A stretch of DNA of 64,000 nucleotides from Legionellaceae bacterium (lineage in GTDB: Bacteria > Pseudomonadota > Gammaproteobacteria > Legionellales > Legionellaceae), in contig JARGOS010000002.1 of NCBI GenBank assembly GCA_029212505.1, forward strand, positions 186,001-250,000. The letters are read 5' to 3'. Shown one piece after another: positions 1 to 7,864 of the stretch; the first letter of the stretch is position 1; each line of letters opens with the position of its first letter. Below the pieces are notes generated by a model. That model was not told the DNA's origin and did not search any database. It saw only the letters and a program-made list of their open reading frames with translations. The position numbers and the translations under genes are program-made.

Positions 1-1
1 T

Positions 2-316
2 ACCCGTAATGCGCGTCATGGTGCACTGTATTGCGGTGAAGTGGTGCGGCATAATCATTGGCTTAAATTTGAAAGTGAACACAAAGACGAGCGCATTCAA
101 ATTAAAAAAGCATGTTTTGCCGATGATTTATCGCCCATCATGCCGGGGTGTGCATGTTATACCTGTACGCATCATTCACGCGCCTACATGCATCATTTGT
201 TTAAGCAAAAATCACCAAATTTTACTGCGCTGGCCAGCATCCATAATATCCATGTTTTGCATGATGTTTGCACGCAGATGAGAAATTTAATTCTTGCGGA
301 GCCTGCATCATCATGA
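2..316 (+). CDS. tgt: tRNA-guanine transglycosylase, C-terminal part (5' end outside window)
   Basis: This is the C-terminal ~104 residues of a Tgt-family enzyme, which exchanges guanine 34 of GUN-anticodon tRNAs for the queuosine precursor. The open frame runs in from the left edge with TRNARHG, a family motif. The zinc site is intact: CACYTC followed by SRAYMHHL and a downstream IHNIH histidine. The protein ends soon after this site, a little shorter than E. coli Tgt. The stop overlaps the tsaC start (ATGA), so the two genes are probably co-transcribed. The catalytic barrel is outside the window, so a Tgt-like paralogue cannot be excluded. Confidence 0.85.
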   Translation, partial: TRNARHGALYCGEVVRHNHWLKFESEHKDERIQIKKACFADDLSPIMPGCACYTCTHHSRAYMHHLFKQKSPNFTALASIHNIHVLHDVCTQMRNLILAEPASS

Positions 317-864
317 CCCATCTTATTGATATAGATAAAGCACACGCACTGATTCAAGCCGGTGAGGTGATCGCTTACCCAACTGAGGCGATTTATGGTT
401 TGGGGTGCGATCCATTCAATCAGCAAGCGGTTGAAGCATTGCTGGCTTTAAAACAACGCTCGGTATCCAAAGGCTTGATTATTTTGGTCTCAACATGGGA
501 GCAGATTTGGCCGCTCATAGGGGAGGTTCCTGAAGCGAGAATCGAGGCCGTTAAGCAAACGTGGCCCGGACCTGTAACCTGGATTTTCCCCAAATCAGAG
601 CAAGTTCCAGCTTGGTTAAGTGGCGAACATGACGGCCTTGCGATTCGTATGACAGCGCATCCTGTTGCGCACGCTTTGTGTAAACATACCCCGCTTGTTT
701 CAACCAGCGCAAATCTTACGGGCTCTAACCCAGCAAAAACGATCGATGATCTTGAAGATATGCTTGCTTCAGGTGCTGTGGCGGGTGTTGTTGCCGGAGA
801 TTTAGGTGGGCGTTCGGCACCTAGTGAAATTTATCATGTGTTGAATGGAGTACGGGTTAGGTAA
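313..864 (+). CDS. tsaC: Threonylcarbamoyl-AMP synthase TsaC (YrdC/Sua5 family)
   Basis: TsaC makes threonylcarbamoyl-AMP from threonine, bicarbonate and ATP for the t6A37 modification of ANN-decoding tRNAs. The 183-residue length matches the short TsaC form (E. coli about 190) and lacks the Sua5 C-terminal extension. Visible motifs are AYPTEAIYGLGCDP near the N-terminus, KQRSVSKGLI and STSANLTG. A longer reading from 268 is possible, but the ATG at 313 starts exactly at the family N-terminus and overlaps the tgt stop by four bases, so I chose it. With tgt it forms a small tRNA-modification pair. Confidence 0.93.
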   Translation: MTHLIDIDKAHALIQAGEVIAYPTEAIYGLGCDPFNQQAVEALLALKQRSVSKGLIILVSTWEQIWPLIGEVPEARIEAVKQTWPGPVTWIFPKSEQVPAWLSGEHDGLAIRMTAHPVAHALCKHTPLVSTSANLTGSNPAKTIDDLEDMLASGAVAGVVAGDLGGRSAPSEIYHVLNGVRVR

Positions 865-945
865 ATTTAACATCAATTAACATTGATTTTTGATGAATAC
901 CTTCAATTTTAAACGTGCTTAATCGACGTAAAGTCTCAGGATGAG

Positions 946-1014
946 TAAGCGATTGGACGAGCTTGCTTTAAGCGATTGGACGAGTATACAATAAGCAATT
1001 GGACGGTTTTTTTG
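946..1014 (+). repeat. Three tandem 23-bp repeats upstream of the ATPase gene
   Basis: Three copies begin at 946, 969 and 992, exactly 23 bp apart. The conserved 16-base core is TAAGCGATTGGACGAG in copies 1 and 2 and TAAGCAATTGGACGGT in copy 3, and the remaining 7 bases vary. The last copy ends about 10 bases before the ATG at 1024. A TATACAATAAG stretch in copies 2-3 could include a -10 box. The layout looks like an operator array or a binding array for the ATPase beside it, but the role is unknown. Confidence 0.75.
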
Positions 1015-1023
1015 AGATCATTT

Positions 1024-2283
1024 ATGTTTAAACGGTTTATTGAAAGCAATGTTCGGGAAGCACTACTTGATACACCTGTGGTTTTTATTATGGGGCCAAG
1101 GCAATCAGGGAAAACTACCGTTGTTAAACATATTATTGATCTAAATTGGGTATATATTACGTTTGATGATGTCACGCAACTTCATTTGGCCCAATCCGAT
1201 CCGATTGGTTTTATACGAAATTTACCGGAAGGTAAATCGATCGTGCTTGATGAAGTGCAACGCCTACCGGAGTTGTTTGTATCCATAAAGCAAGCAGTCG
1301 ATGAAAATAGAAGGCCAGGACGTTTTTTATTAACAGGTTCTGCCAATGCTTTACTTTTACCAAAGCTTTCTGATTCGCTGGCGGGACGTATGGAAACGGT
1401 GGCTCTTACGACCTTGTCTGAGTATGAGTTTTTAAATCGTACCCCGAGTTTTCTACATTTGGTACTCCAAGGAAAGGCGCCTCAAACCGATGAGATCCGA
1501 ATTAGGTCGTACATGATGAAGCGTATCGTTACGGGTTCTTTTCCTGAGCCTATACAAAGAACAAAACCTTCAAGAATAACAGCCTGGTATCGAGAATATA
1601 TACAAACATTAATTCAAAAGGATATTCGAGATTTAGGTGATATTACGCATTATGATGAAATGATGCGGCTGCTCGAAGTCATGGCTTTATTTTCTGGGAA
1701 GTTGATAAATTTTACAGCAGTAGGTGAAAAAGTGGGCTTAAATCGGGCAACGGTCAAAAAATACCTTCTGTTGTTAGAGCAATTATTTCTCATGGATACA
1801 TTGCCTGCTTGGCATACTAATGCTTACAAGCGCTTGATTAAAACCCCTAAAGTACATTTGTTAGATACAGGTTTAATTTGCGCTTTGCGTGGTATAGAAG
1901 AAAACAAACTGGCGGAGCATCCAGAGTTGTATGGAGCATTACTTGAAACGTTTATTTTTAATGAGCTAAAAAAACAAGCGAGCTTTAGTGGTGAAAGGCT
2001 CCGTTTTTCGCATTATCGCGATAAGGATCAACTGGAAGTTGATATTTTGATTGAGAATGGCTTTGATGAAATTATTGCTATTGAAATAAAAGCGGCCTCG
2101 ACTATTACAAGAAAAGATTTACTCGGGCTAAAAAAGCTTAAAGAAGTTGCCAAAGGAAAATTTAAAATCGGTATTATTTTGTATGATGGCGATCATACGA
2201 CATCATTTGGCGATAAGCTTTTTGCTGTTCCATTAGCTTCACTTTGGGCGGGTAAGACAGAAGGCGTGTGTGATGTTTTTTAG
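1024..2283 (+). CDS. Solitary AAA-family ATPase with DUF4143 domain (PD-(D/E)XK-like C-terminus)
   Basis: The 419-residue protein belongs to the AAA_14/DUF4143 group, which has no firmly established function. Walker A is GPRQSGKTT near residue 25 and Walker B is SIVLDEVQ. Then come the sensor-like LLTGSAN, a winged-helix-like middle (VGLNRATVKKYLLLL), and a C-terminal nuclease-fold signature with VDILI followed by IEIKA. The frame is open from 976, but the ATG at 1024 (MFKRFIES) starts at the usual family N-terminus and lies after the repeat array. A hairpin terminator follows. It is monocistronic and sits between tsaC and a toxin-antitoxin pair, as an accessory insertion would. Confidence 0.85.
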   Translation: MFKRFIESNVREALLDTPVVFIMGPRQSGKTTVVKHIIDLNWVYITFDDVTQLHLAQSDPIGFIRNLPEGKSIVLDEVQRLPELFVSIKQAVDENRRPGRFLLTGSANALLLPKLSDSLAGRMETVALTTLSEYEFLNRTPSFLHLVLQGKAPQTDEIRIRSYMMKRIVTGSFPEPIQRTKPSRITAWYREYIQTLIQKDIRDLGDITHYDEMMRLLEVMALFSGKLINFTAVGEKVGLNRATVKKYLLLLEQLFLMDTLPAWHTNAYKRLIKTPKVHLLDTGLICALRGIEENKLAEHPELYGALLETFIFNELKKQASFSGERLRFSHYRDKDQLEVDILIENGFDEIIAIEIKAASTITRKDLLGLKKLKEVAKGKFKIGIILYDGDHTTSFGDKLFAVPLASLWAGKTEGVCDVF

Positions 2284-2316
2284 CTTCAGAGTTTAATCGA
2301 AGCAGACGGCTAGATG

Positions 2317-2342
2317 AAAGCAACTAAAAATAGTTGCTTTTT
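2317..2342 (+). terminator. Rho-independent terminator after the DUF4143 ATPase gene
   Basis: A perfect 10-bp stem (AAAGCAACTA at 2317-2326, TAGTTGCTTT at 2331-2340) closes an AAAA loop and runs into further T residues. The stem is AT-rich but perfect, and it lies about 35 bases after the ATPase stop, separating that gene from hicA. Confidence 0.7.
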
Positions 2343-2391
2343 GGTCTGTATGGAGTTAAACTTAGATAAAATGGATTGACGTTGTGTTGTA

Positions 2392-2646
2392 ATGACGAAA
2401 GTAGATAAATTACGGAAAAGATTTATTACCAAGCCAAAAGATTTTACATGGAAGGAGTTGAAATCTTTGCTCATGGGATTAGGGTACGAGGAGTTTAACG
2501 CGGGGAAAACCAGTGGCTCTCGCGTTCGTTTTGTTCATGGTTTATATGGCGATATTATGCTTCATAAGCCTCATCCAATCCCGAATCTTAAAACGTATCA
2601 AGTAAGGCAACTGCTGGATCAATTAGAAAAAGAGGGGCTTTTATGA
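2392..2646 (+). CDS. hicA: HicA-type mRNA interferase toxin
   Basis: HicA toxins are small dsRBD-like RNases that cleave mRNA and are neutralised by HicB. The 84-residue protein shows the family pattern: TWKELKSLLMGLGY at residues ~20-35, a GSR segment, and LHKPHP, which carries the catalytic histidine. NLKTYQVRQLLDQLE forms the C-terminal helix. Its stop overlaps the hicB start by four bases (ATGA), the usual toxin-first order. It is slightly longer at the N-terminus than the shortest HicA proteins. Confidence 0.88.
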   Translation: MTKVDKLRKRFITKPKDFTWKELKSLLMGLGYEEFNAGKTSGSRVRFVHGLYGDIMLHKPHPIPNLKTYQVRQLLDQLEKEGLL

Positions 2647-2996
2647 AAGGTATGATGCATTACAAAGGTTACTATGGTTCGATAGATTTTGAGCCTGAAG
2701 ACTTAATTTTTTATGGTAAAGTAGAATTTATTCATGCGCTTGTTAGTTTCGAGGGGGAAACGGCCAAAGAAATTGATACTGCTTTTAAAGAAGCCGTTGA
2801 TGATTATCTCAATACTTGTGTTGCGCGTGGCATTGAACCAGAAACGCCATTTAAAGGCTCCTTAAATGTTAGAATTGGACGCGAACGGCATGAAAAAGCA
2901 GCGCTTCTTGTCAGAGAAACAGGGTGTAAAAGTTTAAACGCACTCATTAATCAAGCGCTTGATCATGAATTTGAACGGTTTCGCAAAACAGCCTAA
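2643..2996 (+). CDS. hicB: HicB-type antitoxin
   Basis: The 117-residue protein pairs with HicA directly upstream through a four-base overlap. The N-terminal part (YYGSIDFEPEDLIFYGKV, then VSFEGETAKEIDTAFKEAV) is the partly degraded RNase-H-like HicB fold. The C-terminal part (GSLNVRIGRERHEKAALL, then SLNALINQAL) looks like a ribbon-helix-helix DNA-binding domain. Such antitoxins usually repress their own operon. No gene follows closely, so hicAB is a two-gene unit. Confidence 0.88.
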   Translation: MKGMMHYKGYYGSIDFEPEDLIFYGKVEFIHALVSFEGETAKEIDTAFKEAVDDYLNTCVARGIEPETPFKGSLNVRIGRERHEKAALLVRETGCKSLNALINQALDHEFERFRKTA

Positions 2997-3140
2997 AAAA
3001 TACGCGCCAAGAGATAAATCAAGTTCAGCCTTAGGGTTTAATCGAACGTTCAAGTAAAAGCTCTCCGCGATGAGCTAAAACATCGGCATAGCTTGTCATG
3101 ATCATATTTAAGGCGAAAAAGCGTGAAGATATTTTTCTAA

Positions 3141-3172
3141 TTGACCCTAATCACGTTCATTTATGATACAAT
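3141..3172 (+). promoter_or_regulatory. Candidate sigma-70 promoter for the amino-acid antiporter gene
   Basis: A TTGACC box at 3141-3146 precedes an extended -10 (TG-A-TACAAT, 3164-3172) about 60 bases upstream of the antiporter start. The spacing is 17 bases to TGATAC but 20 to TACAAT, so the exact -10 is uncertain. The rest of 2997-3232 holds no gene I can support. Confidence 0.4.
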
Positions 3173-3232
3173 AAGCAAAAATTTTTAAGATTTATTATTA
3201 TTTGTTTTGAATTTGTTTTGAAAAGGAGTGCT

Positions 3233-4645
3233 ATGAAGCAGAATAAACACGCATTAACCGTGTTTACATTGACGATGATAACCGTAGGTTCCGTCGATAG
3301 TATTCGCAATTTGCCAGCGACAGCGCTTTTTGGAAGCCAGTTGATTGCTTTTTTTGTGCTGGGTGCGCTTTGTTTTTTAATTCCTACGGCCTTGGTTTCG
3401 GCTGAATTAGCTTCAGGATGGCCTAAACAGGGCGGGGTATATGTTTGGGTGAAAGAAGCATTTGGGCAGCGCGCGGGATTTTTAGCGATTTGGCTGCAGT
3501 GGATTGAAAACGTGATTTGGTACCCAACCATTTTGGCTTTTGTGGCCGGAACAGTGGGTTATTTAATTCACCCGCAATTAGCCTCGAACCCGTATTTTCT
3601 TTGGTCGGTGGTGGTTGCTTCGTTTTGGGGCGTGACACTGATTAATTTACGAGGCATGCGTTCTTCTGCGTTTTTTAGTAATCTGTGCGCTTTATCGGGG
3701 TTGATTTTACCGATGGGGCTGATTATTGGTTTAGGTGCGTTATGGATTGCGGGTGGTAACCCTATCCAAATAAAATTAGATCTTCCAAGCATTGTGCCGC
3801 ATGTTCATGATCATGCGATGTGGGTATCACTCACGGCGATTATGTTGTCGTTTTGTGGGATTGAAATTGCGACGGTGCATGCCAATGATGTAGACGATCC
3901 ACAACGTGCATTTCCAAAAGCCCTGACGTACTCGGTGCTGATTATTTTAGGCACGTTGATTTTAGGTTCGCTCGCCATTGCTGTGGTTTTGCCTCAAGGC
4001 GATATTAATTTAGTCGCAGGTATTATGCAGGCGTTTGATGCTTTTTTTGCGCGTTATCATCTGTTGTGGCTTATGCCTGTGATTGCGGTGATGTTGGTGA
4101 TGGGTGGCTTGGGTGGCGTCAATAATTGGATTATTGCACCGACCAAAGGTTTGCTTGTGGCTGCGCAAGATGGCAACTTACCTAAATTTTTTCAACGTGA
4201 AAATGCCGCAGGCGCACCCACGGTCTTGCTGATTGCTCAAGCGGTTCTCGTGACGATTTTATCAACACTGTTTTTGTTTATGCCGAGCGTGAACGGTTCG
4301 TATTGGTTGTTAACCGCACTTGCCGCGCAGTTGTATATGTTGATGTATTTGATGATGTTTTTAGCTGCGATTAAGTTACGCATCCAAGCACCTGAGCAGC
4401 CGCGTCCGTTTCGTATTCCCGGAGGCATGGCCGGCATGATGTTGGTTGCAGGGCTAGGTCTTTTGGGTGTTATGATGACGCTCATCGTGAGCTTTATGCC
4501 GCCAGAAGGGATTGATGTAGGTGGTATCGCGCGCTATGAAACCACACTGATTTTCGGCTTAATTACCATGTCGGCCCCACCCCTTTTGTGGTCCTGGTTT
4601 CAGACGCGTCGGCAAGCTCGGACTTTTGTATCGGCCCCCGGCTGA
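3233..4645 (+). CDS. APC-superfamily amino-acid antiporter (GadC-like glutamate:GABA type)
   Basis: A 470-residue polytopic inner-membrane protein with about 12 hydrophobic segments along its whole length. The N-terminal GSVDSIRNLPATALFGSQ, then SAELASGWPKQGGVYVWV, and the LRGMRSSAFFSNLCAL region are typical of GadC-like and related antiporters, common in Legionella-type intracellular bacteria for amino-acid exchange. The substrate cannot be read from sequence. The frame extends back to a TTG at 3218, but the ATG at 3233 has AAGGAG four bases upstream and is preferred. Its 3' end overlaps the convergent gene by 83 bp. Confidence 0.88.
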   Translation: MKQNKHALTVFTLTMITVGSVDSIRNLPATALFGSQLIAFFVLGALCFLIPTALVSAELASGWPKQGGVYVWVKEAFGQRAGFLAIWLQWIENVIWYPTILAFVAGTVGYLIHPQLASNPYFLWSVVVASFWGVTLINLRGMRSSAFFSNLCALSGLILPMGLIIGLGALWIAGGNPIQIKLDLPSIVPHVHDHAMWVSLTAIMLSFCGIEIATVHANDVDDPQRAFPKALTYSVLIILGTLILGSLAIAVVLPQGDINLVAGIMQAFDAFFARYHLLWLMPVIAVMLVMGGLGGVNNWIIAPTKGLLVAAQDGNLPKFFQRENAAGAPTVLLIAQAVLVTILSTLFLFMPSVNGSYWLLTALAAQLYMLMYLMMFLAAIKLRIQAPEQPRPFRIPGGMAGMMLVAGLGLLGVMMTLIVSFMPPEGIDVGGIARYETTLIFGLITMSAPPLLWSWFQTRRQARTFVSAPG

Positions 4646-5366
4646 TGCGTATACTGTCGTCATCTGGGTCGCTATAAAAGATTCCAAATCGACCCAGTGA
4701 ATGCGGGGTAGGTGGGCGATCAGAGAGTTTGGTTGATGTCTGGCCGTCGCTGGTGTGATCGAGAAACAGCTCGTCTTCGTCCAGATCATCTTCTTCGATC
4801 ACCGCAGGCACGTAGTCTGGCTCCGATTGGAACTTGACGTTGCAGCCAATGATTTGTTTCAGTGTTTTTTGTGTCATCCATGAGCTGTAGGCACCGTGAC
4901 TATCTGGAACGGTTTGGATGAGTTCCAAGTTGTTTGCCAAAGGCAGTGCGTGGTTGTGTAATGCTCGCAGGGTATAAATTAAACTTAGCAATCCTGTAGG
5001 TTGTGCGCTTTGATCGTTTAAGCCCGTGATGAATCCATTTTCGACAAAAATATTGCCTGCGGCAATGATGTGTGTTTCTTGACCGAGCATTTGCCAGTGC
5101 TCAGGAATGCGCTTTCCAAAATCGCCTTCGCGCCCAAAGCACAGGTGTCCCGAAGCGGTAAAAACGTAGCGTGCCATGTGCTCGTGATGTTTGGTTAATA
5201 GGGTCAGAAAGTCGTGAAATGTGTCGGCAGAGTAGAGTGTGTAGTGTGTATCAGAACAAGGAGGAGGCGGCTGATAATCCGGGGGAGGCATACACAGATG
5301 ATACGTTGGTTCAGCATGTTTTAATAAATTTTTAAATCTTTTTACATCTGCAACGGTAAAGCTCAT
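4563..5366 (-). CDS. Hypothetical protein, effector-like
   Basis: The 267-residue protein has no recognised enzyme motif. Its middle (residues ~70-150) has YVFTASGHLCFG, then IPEHWQML, IIAAGNIFV and ITGLNDQS. As I recall, this arrangement (a fluorescence-like FxxxGxLxFG, then H, then AAGN, then a GxITG/NxS stretch) recurs in uncharacterised Legionella and Coxiella proteins, several of them secreted effectors. The C-terminus is low-complexity and acidic (EEDDLDEDELFLD, then DPDDD). No signal peptide or membrane helix is seen. I chose the ATG at 5366; a TTG at 5378 would add four residues. It lies upstream of nothing on its own strand, and its 3' end overlaps the antiporter gene convergently. 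Confidence 0.6.
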   Translation of the reverse strand: MSFTVADVKRFKNLLKHAEPTYHLCMPPPDYQPPPPCSDTHYTLYSADTFHDFLTLLTKHHEHMARYVFTASGHLCFGREGDFGKRIPEHWQMLGQETHIIAAGNIFVENGFITGLNDQSAQPTGLLSLIYTLRALHNHALPLANNLELIQTVPDSHGAYSSWMTQKTLKQIIGCNVKFQSEPDYVPAVIEEDDLDEDELFLDHTSDGQTSTKLSDRPPTPHSLGRFGIFYSDPDDDSIRISRGPIQKSELADASETRTTKGVGPTW

Positions 5367-5429
5367 AACACAGCTCAATTAACAGAGGTTTTGTTCATCG
5401 TAACAAAAAAATATTCGACTGGGAAGCTA

Positions 5430-6209
5430 TTATTTCAAGATGATTTTATCTAATGCATAGTTATCAATAAGTCGTATATTCTCAACAAACACGGCAGCAA
5501 ATCGGCGTCCATGATGCTCTTCGATGTAATCAAGTTTGATACCAAGATTTTTAAGTAAATCGATGGCTTCCTCACAGGATGTGGCTTGATGAAAAATACG
5601 TGCAAATGCTTCAGCTGTCTTACGTCCTGCTGGGCTTAATCGTGTGTTTCGAGAGCTGAAAGCAAGCCCGCTCTGTTCACGAATAATCGGGCAGGCTTTT
5701 ATCTCAACATCCAGCAAAAAAGCGTTGACCATGCCTTGGATAAGGCTCAGCTGTTGATAATCCTTCTCACCAAAATACGCACGCGTGGGTTGGATTAAAT
5801 TAAAGAGCTTCATCACAATGGTCAGCACGCCGGTAAAATGTCCTGGCCGATGCTTGCCTTCCATACTAAGGCTTTCTTGTGTTTCTTCGAGTTGATACCG
5901 GTAGTTATCGGCATACATAAGTTCTTGATTTGGAATCAAGCAATAATCAACACCGGCTTGTTCTAAATAAGCAATATCTGCATCGATTGTGCGAGGATAA
6001 TGCGTAAAATCATCGGGGTGATTAAATTGCGTGGGGTTTACAAACAGTGTAACGGCTGTTTTTGTATTATCCTGCTGGCTTTGTGTGATTAAACTCAGGT
6101 GCCCTGCGTGTAAATTTCCCATGGTGGCAACTAAACCGAGGGAGGTGGTTTGAGGTAGGCCCGCGCGTGTTGCTCGCCAGTCAGCGAGCGTGTGTTCAAA
6201 AACTTGCAT
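5430..6209 (-). CDS. panC: Pantothenate synthetase
   Basis: PanC condenses pantoate with beta-alanine using ATP to give pantothenate, the coenzyme A precursor. The 259-residue protein shows the nucleotidyltransferase motif MGNLHAGHLSLI (the HxGH site). Further on come FVNPTQF, GKHRPGHFTGVLTIV, YFGEKDYQQL and LAFSSRNTRLS, all standard for the family. It is a little shorter than E. coli PanC (283). It lies 36 bases downstream of panB on the same strand, so panB-panC is an operon. Confidence 0.96.
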   Translation of the reverse strand: MQVFEHTLADWRATRAGLPQTTSLGLVATMGNLHAGHLSLITQSQQDNTKTAVTLFVNPTQFNHPDDFTHYPRTIDADIAYLEQAGVDYCLIPNQELMYADNYRYQLEETQESLSMEGKHRPGHFTGVLTIVMKLFNLIQPTRAYFGEKDYQQLSLIQGMVNAFLLDVEIKACPIIREQSGLAFSSRNTRLSPAGRKTAEAFARIFHQATSCEEAIDLLKNLGIKLDYIEEHHGRRFAAVFVENIRLIDNYALDKIILK

Positions 6210-6245
6210 GATATTATAGGCTCTTGTGTGATTTTTTTTGTAAAT

Positions 6246-7040
6246 TTAATTTTTATACGTATGCTCTGGAGCGGGAAACAAAGCTTGGGTCACATCAGAT
6301 GCATAGGCATTAATAGCTTGAAGCAGTATGGGCTTGGCTTGTGTAAATTGCTTCGCAAAACGTGGCAAAAATTCGGTTTGTAGGCCTAGTAAATCATGCC
6401 AAACTAAAATTTGACCGTCGGTATGCACACCCGCACCAATGCCGATGGTGGGAATGCTTAGGGCTTGCGTGATGCGTTGCGCGAGAGCTTCTGGCACGCA
6501 TTCAATTACCAATGCAAAGCAGCCTGCCGCTTCGAGTGCGCGCGCTTGTTCTATTAAGCTTAATGCTTGAGCTTCTTGTTTGCCTTGGACTTTAAAGCCA
6601 CCTAGCTGGTGTACTGATTGGGGGGTTAAGCCAATATGCCCCATCACCGGTACGCCTGCAGTGACGATGGTTTCAATGGTCATGCAGGCATGGGCATCAG
6701 CACCTTCAAGTTTGATGGCGTGCGCACCCGCTTGCATTAAACGACGGACGTTTTGTATCGTATCAGCGGTCGAGACGCGGTACGCTAAAAAAGGTAAGTC
6801 GCTGACAAGAAATTGCGTGCCAAGACCGCGTGCAACCGCTTCGGTGTGAAGCGTCATCATATCCATGGTCGCCATGACGGTGGTGGGGTGTCCGTGAACG
6901 GTCATCGCGACCGAGTCACCGACTAACACAGCATCTAAGTTTGATTCTGCAACGGTGCGCGCAGAAGGGTAGTCGTAGCAGGTAATAAAACTAATTTTAT
7001 CACGCACAGCTTTTTTGCGTTTAAAGTCAACGATGTTCAT
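6246..7040 (-). CDS. panB: 3-methyl-2-oxobutanoate hydroxymethyltransferase
   Basis: PanB transfers a hydroxymethyl group from methylene-tetrahydrofolate to ketoisovalerate, the first committed step to pantoate. The 264-residue length equals the family norm. Motifs include ITCYDYPSAR, VLVGDSVAMTVHGH, ANVRRLMQAGA-like NVRRLMQAGAHAIKLEG, MGHIGLTPQS and IGIGAGVHTDGQILV. An AGGAC ribosome site lies six bases before the ATG on the minus strand. It is the first gene of the panBC pair. Confidence 0.96.
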   Translation of the reverse strand: MNIVDFKRKKAVRDKISFITCYDYPSARTVAESNLDAVLVGDSVAMTVHGHPTTVMATMDMMTLHTEAVARGLGTQFLVSDLPFLAYRVSTADTIQNVRRLMQAGAHAIKLEGADAHACMTIETIVTAGVPVMGHIGLTPQSVHQLGGFKVQGKQEAQALSLIEQARALEAAGCFALVIECVPEALAQRITQALSIPTIGIGAGVHTDGQILVWHDLLGLQTEFLPRFAKQFTQAKPILLQAINAYASDVTQALFPAPEHTYKN

Positions 7041-7189
7041 AATAAGTCCTCATAATGGTCACCGCTCACAGCGTGAGTCGATGCGTAGAGGCAATCATAA
7101 ACGGTTGGTGAAAAAATGCAAATAGCGCTCTGTCGCAAGGCTTGTTATGATGAAATCATGATGACAAACTAAACGATTAAACTAGACAT

Positions 7190-7864
7190 ATGATGAATTT
7201 AGCTGATTTATGCCATACGCCAGGAGAACACCGAGGATTTTTACCAGGACACGAGGGTAAGCTTGAAGCGTGTTTCACGGTACCTGATCACACGGTACCT
7301 GATCAAATGACAGGGCAATATCAATCGATTGCGTTATTAGGCCATCCGCATTCGTTGAAAGGCGGGAGCATGCAAAATAAAGTGGTCACGACGCTTGCTA
7401 AAGTGTTCAAGAATCTTGGCATTCCGAGCCTGCGCTTCAATTTTCGAGGCGTTGGCGAATCTGAAGGCCTGTATGATGCTGGTCTGGGTGAAAGTGATGA
7501 TATGCTGGCTTTGTCTCAGCTCTGCCAAGAAGCGCTACCTGATGCTCAATTATTATTTGCCGGGTTTTCGTTTGGCTCGTTTGTGGCGTATCGCGCTGCC
7601 GCACAAGTTGAACATGGCTTATTACTCACGATTGCGCCACCGGTGAATCATTTTGATTTTACAGCGTTTCCAGAAGATCCAACGCCTTGGGTTTTAGTTC
7701 AAGGCGATGAAGATGAGGTGATTCCTGCCAATCTTGTGCTTGAATTTGCTGAATCACGTGATATTTCGGTGATCCGGTTTGCTGATACGGGGCATTTTTT
7801 TCATGGAAAATTAATTGATCTTCAAACCCAATTACTTGATAAAATGCGTGAAGTGATTGGATGA
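7190..7864 (+). CDS. Alpha/beta hydrolase (COG2945-like)
   Basis: The 224-residue cytoplasmic protein has the alpha/beta hydrolase order: HPHSLKGGSMQNKVV near residue 50, LRFNFRGVGESEG, the nucleophile elbow GFSFGS at about residue 125, VQGDEDEVIP for the acid, and DTGHFFHG for the histidine. This is the COG2945 pattern of predicted hydrolases with no fixed substrate. Two ATG codons (7190, 7193) are possible and neither has a clear ribosome site. It contains a tandem 15-bp duplication near its N-terminus. The stop overlaps the zapE start by four bases. Confidence 0.85.
   Translation: MMNLADLCHTPGEHRGFLPGHEGKLEACFTVPDHTVPDQMTGQYQSIALLGHPHSLKGGSMQNKVVTTLAKVFKNLGIPSLRFNFRGVGESEGLYDAGLGESDDMLALSQLCQEALPDAQLLFAGFSFGSFVAYRAAAQVEHGLLLTIAPPVNHFDFTAFPEDPTPWVLVQGDEDEVIPANLVLEFAESRDISVIRFADTGHFFHGKLIDLQTQLLDKMREVIG
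7276..7305 (+). repeat. In-frame 15-bp tandem duplication inside the hydrolase gene
   Basis: CACGGTACCTGATCA occurs twice head-to-tail (7276-7290 and 7291-7305), giving VPDHTVPDQ in the protein. The copies are identical, which suggests a recent slippage event in a surface-loop region before the first conserved motif. Confidence 0.85.

Noticed and set aside
3000-3135. Possible decayed coding stretch on the minus strand (a 25-30 residue open run ending in a TAA)
   Set aside because: The run is short, has no start or homology I can name, and a plus-strand run of equal quality overlaps it.
7041-7189. Promoter for the hydrolase gene (TATGAT at 7146-7151)
   Set aside because: No -35 at a fitting distance and no clear ribosome site.
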